Shown piece after piece: positions 1-5,211 of a stretch of 9,990 bases of DNA; the first letter of the stretch is position 1; each line of letters begins with the position of its first letter. This DNA is from an uncultured Bacilli bacterium. Its GTDB lineage: Bacteria; Bacillota_I; Bacilli_A; RF39; UBA660. Under the pieces are notes generated by a model that saw nothing but the letters and a program-made list of their open reading frames with translations, made no database searches and was not told where the DNA came from. The stretch lies in the NCBI GenBank assembly GCA_947591565.1, contig CANQDH010000029.1, positions 1-9,990 of the forward strand, given 5' to 3'. The position numbers and the translations under genes are program-made.

Positions 1-153
1 TTTGTCCTTTAATTTATCGATATTTTTAAAAAGTTTAATAAAAACACTTTGTGTAATGTCTTCAGCATCATTAAGATTTTTGGTATAACTTATTGCTAAT
101 CTAAAGACATCATTTTTATAAAGGCTATAATATTTTAAAAATTCTTCTTCCAT
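1..153 (-). CDS. RNA polymerase sigma factor, ECF-like (N-terminal part, cut by left edge)
   Basis: The 51 visible residues begin MEEEFLKYYSLYKNDVF and continue with a segment containing RLAISYTKN, then DAEDITQSVFIKLF. This is the pattern of sigma-70 region 2 of extracytoplasmic-function (ECF) factors, in which the D-A-E-D-(I/L)-x-Q-x-(V/T)-F stretch belongs to region 2.2, the core RNA polymerase contact. The start is set by a perfect AAAGGAGG at 159-166, five bases before the ATG. Region 4, which would recognise the -35 element, lies beyond the left edge, as would any anti-sigma partner. The gene follows the ABC transporter operon in the same direction but has its own extended -10 promoter. 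Family call is firm; regulon and signal are unknown. Confidence 0.85.
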   Translation of the reverse strand, partial: MEEEFLKYYSLYKNDVFRLAISYTKNLNDAEDITQSVFIKLFKNIDKLKDK

Positions 154-164
154 AAATTCCTCCT

Positions 165-180
165 TTGAAAGATCTTTCAA
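165..180. promoter_or_regulatory. Perfect 16-bp palindrome (candidate operator) before the sigma factor gene
   Basis: TTGAAAGATCTTTCAA is identical on both strands. It begins just ahead of the ribosome binding site of the sigma factor gene and covers the transcription start predicted from the extended -10 at 182-190. A dimeric repressor bound here would block initiation. With no loop between its arms it is a poor RNA hairpin, so a DNA operator is the better reading. The palindrome is seen directly; the operator role is inferred. Confidence 0.5.
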
Positions 181-181
181 T

Positions 182-190
182 ATAATAACA
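182..190 (-). promoter_or_regulatory. Extended -10 promoter of the sigma factor gene
   Basis: On the minus strand TG-T-TATTAT forms an extended -10 element (TATTAT at 182-187, TG at 189-190). No good -35 hexamer is seen 16-18 bases upstream, which extended -10 promoters tolerate. The predicted start is near 174-175, giving a leader of about 20 bases that carries the AAAGGAGG site. Confidence 0.45.
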
Positions 191-308
191 AGTGAAAAGG
201 CAAAAAAAACTCAAAAAATTTCATTTTTTTACTTTTTTTATATATTATTAAATATTTAGATTTAATAATATGTTTCTTAGAATAAATTTTAGAAAAATTT
301 ACAAGCCG

Positions 309-344
309 TTTTTATTTATTTTAAAATAGTTAAATAAATAAAAA
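309..344 (-). terminator. AT-only stem-loop after the ABC transporter operon
   Basis: A 13-base arm at 309-321 pairs perfectly with 332-344 across a 10-base loop, 15 bases past the stop codon of the small permease gene. Every pair is A-T and there is no long T-run right after it on the minus strand, so it is a weak terminator at best. Its place between the transporter operon and the sigma factor gene is where one would expect one. The rest of 154-358 is AT-rich with no reading frame I can support. Confidence 0.4.
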
Positions 345-358
345 TTGTTGTAAAAAAA

Positions 359-1123
359 TTAGTTAATTGAATTAATTAATTTAATTGGTTCATATCTTCT
401 TATTTTAAAAATAATAATAATAAAAGATAATATAATTGGTATATTTGATAATTTCCAAATAAAAACATAGTTATTAGCATTTAATAAATAGTTTAATTTA
501 TAAAAAGAGTAGAATAATATATTATACAATTTTATAGTATAGAAAAAAGTTAATATACTAAATAAAAATAGTAAAAAATAATATATATATAAGTTTATTA
601 TAATAAAAGTAATTATTTTATTTTGTGAATATCCTATTAACTTGTATAATGCAATGTCTTTTGATAATTTACTTACTATTTGAATTGAAAATATTGATAG
701 TAGTATTAATAATAAAACATTTATGATTTTAATAATTACTTTAACAATTATTAAGACTTTACTTTCATTAGTTTCTTGGTAATCATATTTTTCAATAACT
801 TTATAATGATTTACATTTTTTTTCAAAAATTGTTCCACATTTTTATAATTTTTAAAAGTTATAGTATATTTTAAATTTGAATTTGAATCAGAATAGTATT
901 CTTCAATAGTATTTTTAAATTTTTTTAAATCATTTTCTATATTTATATCATCATTAGGCACAATATTTATTGTTCTATATTCCCACTTATTTTTTATAGT
1001 TTCCAAGTTTTTATTTATTTGATTAAAAGCATTATACAATGAAAATATCATTAAGTATAAAAAGAAAATGATAATTCCTATCTTTAAAATATATTTATTA
1101 AATATAGATTTATAATAAATCAT
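359..1123 (-). CDS. Small FtsX/MacB-type ABC transporter permease
   Basis: This 254-residue membrane protein has one N-terminal transmembrane segment (about 11-33), a short outer domain (about 35-122), then three more segments (about 123-150, 167-200 and 225-245). That one-plus-three layout is typical of FtsX/MacB/LolCE permeases. Residues 153-164 (SKLSKDIALYKLIGYSQNKI region) match the usual coupling segment (K-x-x-G-x-x-x-x-x-I) after the second helix, and the tail RRYEPIKLINSIN matches the common C-terminus of such permeases. The outer domain, about 90 residues, is far smaller than that of the upstream partner, so the pair is asymmetric. The gene starts 18 bases after the previous stop, behind a GGTGAT site, and is last in the operon. 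It probably forms a heterodimer with the 411-residue permease; the substrate is unknown. Confidence 0.8.
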   Translation of the reverse strand: MIYYKSIFNKYILKIGIIIFFLYLMIFSLYNAFNQINKNLETIKNKWEYRTINIVPNDDINIENDLKKFKNTIEEYYSDSNSNLKYTITFKNYKNVEQFLKKNVNHYKVIEKYDYQETNESKVLIIVKVIIKIINVLLLILLSIFSIQIVSKLSKDIALYKLIGYSQNKIITFIIINLYIYYFLLFLFSILTFFYTIKLYNILFYSFYKLNYLLNANNYVFIWKLSNIPIILSFIIIIFKIRRYEPIKLINSIN

Positions 1124-1141
1124 AATATATCACCAAATTTT

Positions 1142-2377
1142 CTATATCTTGTTTGACAATTTTTTCATATAAATATTAATTAAAACTAAAATAATTATAA
1201 TTGTTAAAAAGCAAAATAATAAGGTTTCAAAAATACTAATATGAATAGATAACACACTATATAAAGGATATTTTCCTAAAATATATTCAACTATTGGTTT
1301 CAAAATAATTATAGCTAGGATATTGATTAAAAAAGTTATGATTAAAAGTGTAACAAATTGCCACATAATTATTCCTTTAATATCTTTATCATAATACCCC
1401 ATAGTTTTATAAAAATAAATTATTTCTTTATTTTCTTTTAAAGAGTTTTTTAAAAATAAATATGTACTAACTAAACTAAAAATGACTATTATAATTGTTA
1501 GAACGTTTATTATATTAAATACAGATTGTATGCTTTCTGTATCTAATTCGTATGCTAAATAAGCATTATAACTCATATTGTTTAATTCATTTATAATATT
1601 TTGTACGTTCTCATATTTATCAACTAAAACAAGAGCAGGTAATCCATCAAAAAATATTTTTTCATCTTCTTTATTTTCAAATACTTTGTTAGAATTTAGA
1701 ATATTTTCTAACATTTCAGATGATACATAACACATATTATATTGGGTTAAGTCTTCTTTTATATCAAATGTTCCAACTAATTTCAAATTTTTGCTATATT
1801 CTTCTATTGTATCTATATTCCAATCCCCACTTATTGAATCAATGTCAATTTTATCTTTATTATAAGAAATTTTAAAATTAGAATTTAAATATTTGCTTAA
1901 TTCAAATAAACTATCACTTGTTTCATTATCATAATTACCAGGATAAAAACTTGAAGAACATATTATTTCATTATCATTTTCAATATCATGACCATAATTT
2001 ATAGTATAGTTTATTCCATCATAATTTCCATATAATGAAGCATAACCATTAATTTTATTATCTTCACTTTCTATTTTTGCTTGTAAAAAAAGTTCGTAAT
2101 TACTATGAAAAACTTTAGAAATATGTTTATTGTTTAATTTTTCAATTTGATTTACAATATCATTTCTATCATTTTCGCCGACTTCAACTGCTATAATTCT
2201 ATTAGAAAAGTCAGAATTTAAATAGTCATTAAAAAAATCTTCAACTGATTTTTTTGCTGTAAAGAAAATTGATAAAATTAAAAAGAAAATTAATGTTGTC
2301 AAAACAAATAATATGCTTTTAAATTTAGATTTTCTAATATTTAGTAATGCTAAATAATACCTATCTCTAAAAGTCAT
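1142..2377 (-). CDS. Large FtsX/MacB-type ABC transporter permease
   Basis: A 411-residue permease: transmembrane segment at about 21-40, an outer domain of roughly 240 residues (45-285), then three segments (about 286-310, 338-366 and 378-403). After the second helix the sequence EIIYFYKTMGYYDKDI is the coupling helix that meets the ATPase, as in FtsX-like proteins. The start codon lies inside the end of the ATPase gene (an 11-base overlap), which implies translational coupling and a shared complex. In this fold ATP hydrolysis drives a mechanical movement of the outer domain instead of moving substrate through a membrane channel. In bacteriocin loci such transporters often act in export or self-protection. 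Which applies here cannot be told from sequence. Confidence 0.87.
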   Translation of the reverse strand: MTFRDRYYLALLNIRKSKFKSILFVLTTLIFFLILSIFFTAKKSVEDFFNDYLNSDFSNRIIAVEVGENDRNDIVNQIEKLNNKHISKVFHSNYELFLQAKIESEDNKINGYASLYGNYDGINYTINYGHDIENDNEIICSSSFYPGNYDNETSDSLFELSKYLNSNFKISYNKDKIDIDSISGDWNIDTIEEYSKNLKLVGTFDIKEDLTQYNMCYVSSEMLENILNSNKVFENKEDEKIFFDGLPALVLVDKYENVQNIINELNNMSYNAYLAYELDTESIQSVFNIINVLTIIIVIFSLVSTYLFLKNSLKENKEIIYFYKTMGYYDKDIKGIIMWQFVTLLIITFLINILAIIILKPIVEYILGKYPLYSVLSIHISIFETLLFCFLTIIIILVLINIYMKKLSNKI

Positions 2378-3041
2378 GTTTTACCTCTTTTAAAATACCT
2401 TTATTCATTGTATATAAGACATCACAATACCTTTTAATAATTGGGTTATGACTGACAACTATAACAATTTTATCAGATGTGCTAATTTCTTTTAAGATAT
2501 TAAATATTTCTTTTTCATTTTTTTCATCTAAATTACCAGTCGGCTCATCAGCTAAAATTATCATTGGATCATTTACCAAAGCTCTTGCTATAGCTACTCT
2601 TTGTTGTTCGCCACCTGATAATTGTGAAGGATAATGATTTAATCTATCTTTAAGGCCTAATTTAATTAAAATATTCCTTGCAACTTGTTTTCGTTCTTTT
2701 CTATTTAATTCTTTATTAATAAAAGTAGCAATTAAAACATTTTCTAAAGCAGTTAATCTTTCGTTTAAATAAAAAGATTGAAAAATAAAGCCAATGTTTT
2801 TGCCTCTAAAAACATCTTTATCATTGTTAGACATGTTTGAAACATTTATTCCGTCAATAGTATATGTTCCGCTAGTGTACGAGATTAACAATCCTAAAAT
2901 ATTTATTAAAGTTGTTTTTCCGCTTCCACTTGCACCCATTATGGCATAAAATTTACCTTTTTTAAAAGATACAGAAATATCTTTTAAAACTTGCAAATTT
3001 TTTTTCATATAATAAACTTTATTAATATTTTCTAAATTCAT
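2367..3041 (-). CDS. ABC transporter ATP-binding protein, MacB/LolD type
   Basis: This complete 224-residue ATPase has every expected motif: Walker A GASGSGKT (36-43), Q-loop Gln88 in FIFQSF, signature LSGGEQ (141-146), Walker B MIILADE (160-166), D-loop GNLD (169-172) and H-loop His198. The length and the ADEPTGNLD string are typical of the MacB/LolD/BceA group that works with FtsX-type permeases. The start is supported by AAAGGAGA a few bases before the ATG. It follows the secreted-protein gene after a 64-base gap that holds a long hairpin, and overlaps the permease gene by 11 bases. It is the motor of the transporter; its closest functional analogues are ATPases of lactococcin-972-type bacteriocin loci and antimicrobial-peptide resistance pumps. 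Confidence 0.93.
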   Translation of the reverse strand: MNLENINKVYYMKKNLQVLKDISVSFKKGKFYAIMGASGSGKTTLINILGLLISYTSGTYTIDGINVSNMSNNDKDVFRGKNIGFIFQSFYLNERLTALENVLIATFINKELNRKERKQVARNILIKLGLKDRLNHYPSQLSGGEQQRVAIARALVNDPMIILADEPTGNLDEKNEKEIFNILKEISTSDKIVIVVSHNPIIKRYCDVLYTMNKGILKEVKHDF

Positions 3042-3058
3042 TATTTCTCCTTTTAAAT

Positions 3059-3096
3059 AATTGAAAGAGTAAAAATGTAAATTTACTCTTTCAATT
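3059..3096 (-). terminator. 15-bp intergenic stem-loop between secreted protein and ATPase genes
   Basis: Bases 3059-3073 pair perfectly with 3082-3096 around an 8-base loop. On the minus strand the stem is followed by TATTTAAAAGG, not a clean T-run, so termination would be partial. A hairpin just after the first gene of an operon often makes that gene's mRNA more abundant than the genes behind it, by partial termination or by protecting a processed 3' end. That fits a secreted product needed in excess over its transporter. The T-rich tract is on the plus-strand side, but I see no plus-strand gene ending here. Confidence 0.55.
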
Positions 3097-3105
3097 TTAA
3101 TTTTT

Positions 3106-3540
3106 TTAATTACTGTTATCAGTATAAACTTGTAAATTTCCAGTGGTTTTTAAAGTGCTTGGATTTTTAATAGTATATTGGAAAGTGCCAGTTCCGACAT
3201 TGCCATAATTTGCACCATCATAACTGCCAACTTTTGGTGTTTTGATTGTATTGCTTCCAATGGTTGAATAAAGTCCTAGGAAGACCCTTTTCTTGCCAGT
3301 TATTTCTAGTTTGCAAAATGAACAATTATTAGCATCACCATCATGTTGAAGAGTTATTACTTGGACTCTATTTCTTTGATAAACTAAAGCAGAATCATCT
3401 TCAGTAAATGTTGCTGTACTAGATTTTGTTGCTGCTAAATCATAATTAAAAAAATGAGCTTTGCTAATAGTTCCTGCAAAAACTAATGCCGGTGCAATGA
3501 CTAAAGCCATTAAACCAATCTTTGTTGCATTTTTTTTCAT
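3106..3540 (-). CDS. Sec-exported small protein of unknown function, possible bacteriocin-like product
   Basis: The 144-residue product starts MKKNATKIGLMALVIAPALV, a clear Sec signal peptide, with possible cleavage after VFA (22) or SKA (28). The mature part is polar, rich in Ser, Thr, Gly and Asn, probably beta-rich, and has one cysteine pair C-S-F-C (73 and 76). I chose the ATG at 3540 over the in-frame GTG at 3549 because GAGGGTGA lies at the right distance from it and covers the GTG. The gene leads an operon with an ABC ATPase and two FtsX-type permeases. That order resembles lactococcin-972-type loci, but I do not see that family's sequence pattern, and there is no double-glycine leader. 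Alternatives are a surface protein or a signal sensed by the transporter. Export is well supported; function is unknown. Confidence 0.75.
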   Translation of the reverse strand: MKKNATKIGLMALVIAPALVFAGTISKAHFFNYDLAATKSSTATFTEDDSALVYQRNRVQVITLQHDGDANNCSFCKLEITGKKRVFLGLYSTIGSNTIKTPKVGSYDGANYGNVGTGTFQYTIKNPSTLKTTGNLQVYTDNSN

Positions 3541-3568
3541 AAATTTCACCCTCTCTCTTTTTTTATTT

Positions 3569-3599
3569 TTGTAGATTTGTCCTCTACAACTAGAATATA
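3569..3599 (-). promoter_or_regulatory. Promoter -10 and 5'-end leader hairpin of the secreted-protein operon
   Basis: A TATATT -10 element is at 3594-3599. It predicts a transcription start near 3587, at the edge of a 7-bp stem (3583-3589 with 3569-3575, 7-base loop). The mRNA would thus begin with a hairpin, a known way to protect 5' ends from decay. The -35 position holds TTTCGT, a poor match to the housekeeping consensus, so an activator or alternative sigma factor may be needed. Confidence 0.4.
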
Positions 3600-3630
3600 T
3601 AATTAATATTTTAAAAACGAAAGAAACTTA

Positions 3631-3672
3631 TAGTTTACATAAATAATGTAATTTGTAGTTTACATTATTTAT
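3631..3672. repeat. Direct repeat TAGTTTACAT x2 and overlapping 13-bp inverted repeat
   Basis: TAGTTTACAT occurs at 3631-3640 and again at 3656-3665, a 25-base period. The same stretch folds into a 13-bp stem (3639-3651 with 3660-3672, 8-base loop). The direct repeats sit about 45 and 70 bases upstream of the predicted start of the secreted-protein operon, where activators often bind. The inverted repeat overlaps the stop codon of the small basic protein (3665-3667) and could end its transcript, though no strong T-run follows on the minus strand. The two roles are not exclusive. Confidence 0.4.
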
Positions 3673-3895
3673 ACTTTTTTTTAACGTCCTTAAATATTTT
3701 TTTTAATTCTTTAGAAGAATATAAATATGGTTGATTAACATCTTTAATAAAGTCTTTAAATAAATATTTTTTATTAAAAAAGTGTGGTACCACCAAATAT
3801 TCAAATTCACACATTTTTCTGGCATTTTGTAATGCTAGTAAATGAAATAATTTATAATATTTTTCAATATTAATTTTATTTTTTAATTTTTTCAT
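3665..3895 (-). CDS. Small basic protein of unknown function, probably leaderless
   Basis: The 76-residue product is rich in Lys, Phe and Tyr, strongly basic, with no signal peptide or transmembrane segment and one cysteine (in ARKMCEFEY). I recognise no family; the tail ELKKIFKDVKKKYK looks like a charged helix. An ATG at 3902-3904 is also in frame, but it overlaps the TATAAT of an excellent extended -10 promoter. The predicted transcript begins at the ATG at 3893-3895, with no room for a ribosome binding site, so that start is preferred and the mRNA would be leaderless. It is divergent from the plus-strand XRE gene. It could instead be a remnant of a longer gene; the intact promoter argues for a real gene. 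Confidence 0.5.
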   Translation of the reverse strand: MKKLKNKINIEKYYKLFHLLALQNARKMCEFEYLVVPHFFNKKYLFKDFIKDVNQPYLYSSKELKKIFKDVKKKYK

Positions 3896-3902
3896 ACAAA
3901 AC

Positions 3903-3911
3903 ATTATAACA
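3903..3911 (-). promoter_or_regulatory. Extended -10 promoter of the small basic protein gene
   Basis: TG-T-TATAAT on the minus strand is a perfect extended -10 element (TATAAT at 3903-3908, TG at 3910-3911). Seven bases separate it from the ATG at 3895, so the first transcribed base is predicted to be the A of the start codon. No convincing -35 is seen. The 88-base gap to the divergent XRE gene must hold the promoters of both. Confidence 0.6.
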
Positions 3912-3983
3912 TATTTTTGTCATATTTCCCATAATTTTTAAATAATTTATCAAAATAATGCAAAAATATATTTGTGATTTATT

Positions 3984-4427
3984 ATGATTTTATCAAATAG
4001 ACTTAAATTTTGTAGACAAAATATGAATTTTACTCAAAAAGAAATGGGAAAAATTTTTAATGTAAGTTTATCAACTATTAGTGGATGGGAAAATGGTTAT
4101 GATGATATACCATTAAAAAAACTATCAATATTTTGTAACAAGTTTAATTATAGTATCGATTATATACTCTATTTATCAAATAATAATATACATTACACTA
4201 ATTGTAATATAAATCAAAAAAACATTGGCAATAATTTAAAGATAATAAGAAAATCTTTAAATTTAACACAACAAAACATTGCTGATTTATTAAATATATC
4301 TCGTTCCTGCTATTGTCAGTATGAGTTGGGTATTAATATTCCTACAACAACTTTTTTGTATTCTTTTGCAATGAAATTCAATGTATCTATTGATAAGATA
4401 TTAGATAGAAAAAAAATTTCAGATTAA
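3984..4427 (+). CDS. Tandem XRE-type helix-turn-helix regulator
   Basis: The 147-residue protein has two HTH_3 (Cro/CI) domains in a row. The first (about 4-64) has LKFCRQNMNFTQKEMGKIF and VSLSTISGWENG; the second (about 82-141) has LKIIRKSLNLTQQNIADLL and ISRSCYCQYELG. Each ends in a matching N-x-S-I-D-x-I-L helix. There is no further sensor or catalytic domain. It is the only plus-strand gene supported in the window, divergent from the small basic protein and convergent with the exported protein at 4424-5137, with a 4-base overlap. There is no Shine-Dalgarno sequence before the ATG; a TATATT at 3967-3972 would start transcription only a few bases upstream, so this mRNA too may be near-leaderless. 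Its length and layout equal those of the regulator at 6336-6779, so the two are probably distant paralogues. Repressor of the divergent region is the likely role. Confidence 0.88.
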   Translation: MILSNRLKFCRQNMNFTQKEMGKIFNVSLSTISGWENGYDDIPLKKLSIFCNKFNYSIDYILYLSNNNIHYTNCNINQKNIGNNLKIIRKSLNLTQQNIADLLNISRSCYCQYELGINIPTTTFLYSFAMKFNVSIDKILDRKKISD

Positions 4428-4438
4428 ACTGAAATTTT
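4413..4438. terminator. Shared terminator hairpin of convergent genes, stop codons in its loop
   Basis: AAAATTTCAG (4413-4422) pairs with CTGAAATTTT (4429-4438) across the loop ATTAAA. On the minus strand the stem runs into a T-run, a good intrinsic terminator for the exported-protein gene; on the plus strand the T-run is short. The plus-strand stop TAA (4425-4427) and the minus-strand stop TAA (4424-4426) both lie in the six-base loop, so each gene's last codons form half of the stem. Confidence 0.75.
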
Positions 4439-5137
4439 AACACCACCCATTCCATCATAATAATTTTTGACAGAATTGTTAAATGAGAACACACCACCAA
4501 ATCCACTTGATGAAATTGTATATTTTTTACTATTTGCTAAAGAAATATTGCTTGTTGCATGTTGATAACTTGCAAAAACTGTTCCTGATGGTTTGACTTC
4601 GAAATATTGATCTATCTCTAAATATAGGCCACTAGGAATTTTTATTGAAACGCCAAATCCATTTGAAAATTTTTGAGCTTCAGTTGAATATATAGTATTT
4701 GTTTTAGTATAAGCAACTGTATTAGGTGAATTTATTAATGAAGTATCTGCAAAACGTGCTCCAATAACATCATAACTAGTTATAGTTGGTTGTTTTAACC
4801 ATTGTGTAACAACAGTTATATTACAACGGTCTGATACACATGTGGAGGTTATTTTTATACTTTTGCTACCTGTCTCATAATAAGTAGCAAGCGGATTAAT
4901 AGAATCGTTGCTAGTTACTATTTGAATTTTTCCATTTAAGTATTCATCTTTAATCAAATTATCATAATCTTTTTGAGTCATAACATTTGGATAATTTTCT
5001 GAAAATCTTTCTACAATGTAATCATATTCTTTTTTTGTTAAAGTTACATTATTATTATTTTTAAAATATACTTCTTTTGCAAATACTAAATTAGGTGTGA
5101 TTAATATTAATGCTAATAATAAGTGTTTTAATTTCAT
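4424..5137 (-). CDS. Exported protein of unknown function
   Basis: The 237-residue product begins MKLKHLLLALILITPNLVFA, a clean Sec signal peptide with cleavage expected after Ala20; the P-x-LVFA ending resembles that of the other secreted protein. Residues 32-62 hold two similar short motifs, LTKKEYDY (33-40) and MTQKDYDN (53-60), 20 residues apart. I associate such a post-signal segment with uncharacterised exported proteins of gut Bacillota. One cysteine pair (100 and 105) sits in a Thr/Ser-rich region, and the C-terminus is Gly-rich (SGFGGVFSF, DGMGGVKI). There is no LPXTG motif or transmembrane anchor, so it is probably released. The ATG is fixed by GGAAAGGAGG at 5142-5151; an in-frame ATG at 5167 is upstream of that site and rejected. 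It follows the membrane-bound XRE regulator after a terminator. Function unknown. Confidence 0.78.
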   Translation of the reverse strand: MKLKHLLLALILITPNLVFAKEVYFKNNNNVTLTKKEYDYIVERFSENYPNVMTQKDYDNLIKDEYLNGKIQIVTSNDSINPLATYYETGSKSIKITSTCVSDRCNITVVTQWLKQPTITSYDVIGARFADTSLINSPNTVAYTKTNTIYSTEAQKFSNGFGVSIKIPSGLYLEIDQYFEVKPSGTVFASYQHATSNISLANSKKYTISSSGFGGVFSFNNSVKNYYDGMGGVKISV

Positions 5138-5170
5138 TTTTCCTCCTTTCCAATTACAACTTATCAAAAA

Positions 5171-5205
5171 ATCAAAAAAAATAAAAGAAACTTACAAGTT
5201 CTTTT
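5171..5205 (-). terminator. Intrinsic terminator after the membrane-spanning XRE regulator
   Basis: AAAAGAACTT pairs with AAGTTTCTTTT, with one bulged base and a 4-base loop, at 5183-5205. On the minus strand it runs straight into TATTTTTTTTGAT (5171-5182). It lies 7 bases after the stop codon at 5212. Only about 34 bases separate its T-run from the next start codon, with a TGTAAT element but no good -35, so the exported protein may rely in part on read-through. Confidence 0.75.
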
Positions 5206-5211
5206 TATGTT

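Noticed and set aside
3061..3094. Similarity of hairpin arms TTGAAAGAGT to the palindrome TTGAAAGATCTTTCAA at 165-180
   Set aside because: Only eight bases are shared, one element has a loop and the other does not, and in DNA this AT-rich the match may be chance.
3106..3540. Assignment of the secreted protein as lactococcin 972 itself
   Set aside because: Only the gene order is similar; the sequence lacks that family's pattern as I know it and is longer.
3541..3549. GTG start for the 144-residue secreted protein
   Set aside because: The GTG is part of the GAGGGTGA ribosome binding site for the ATG at 3540.
5138..5167. Upstream ATG adding ten residues to the exported protein
   Set aside because: It would place the strong GGAAAGGAGG inside the gene and put a polar stretch before the signal peptide; the ATG at 5137 fits both features.
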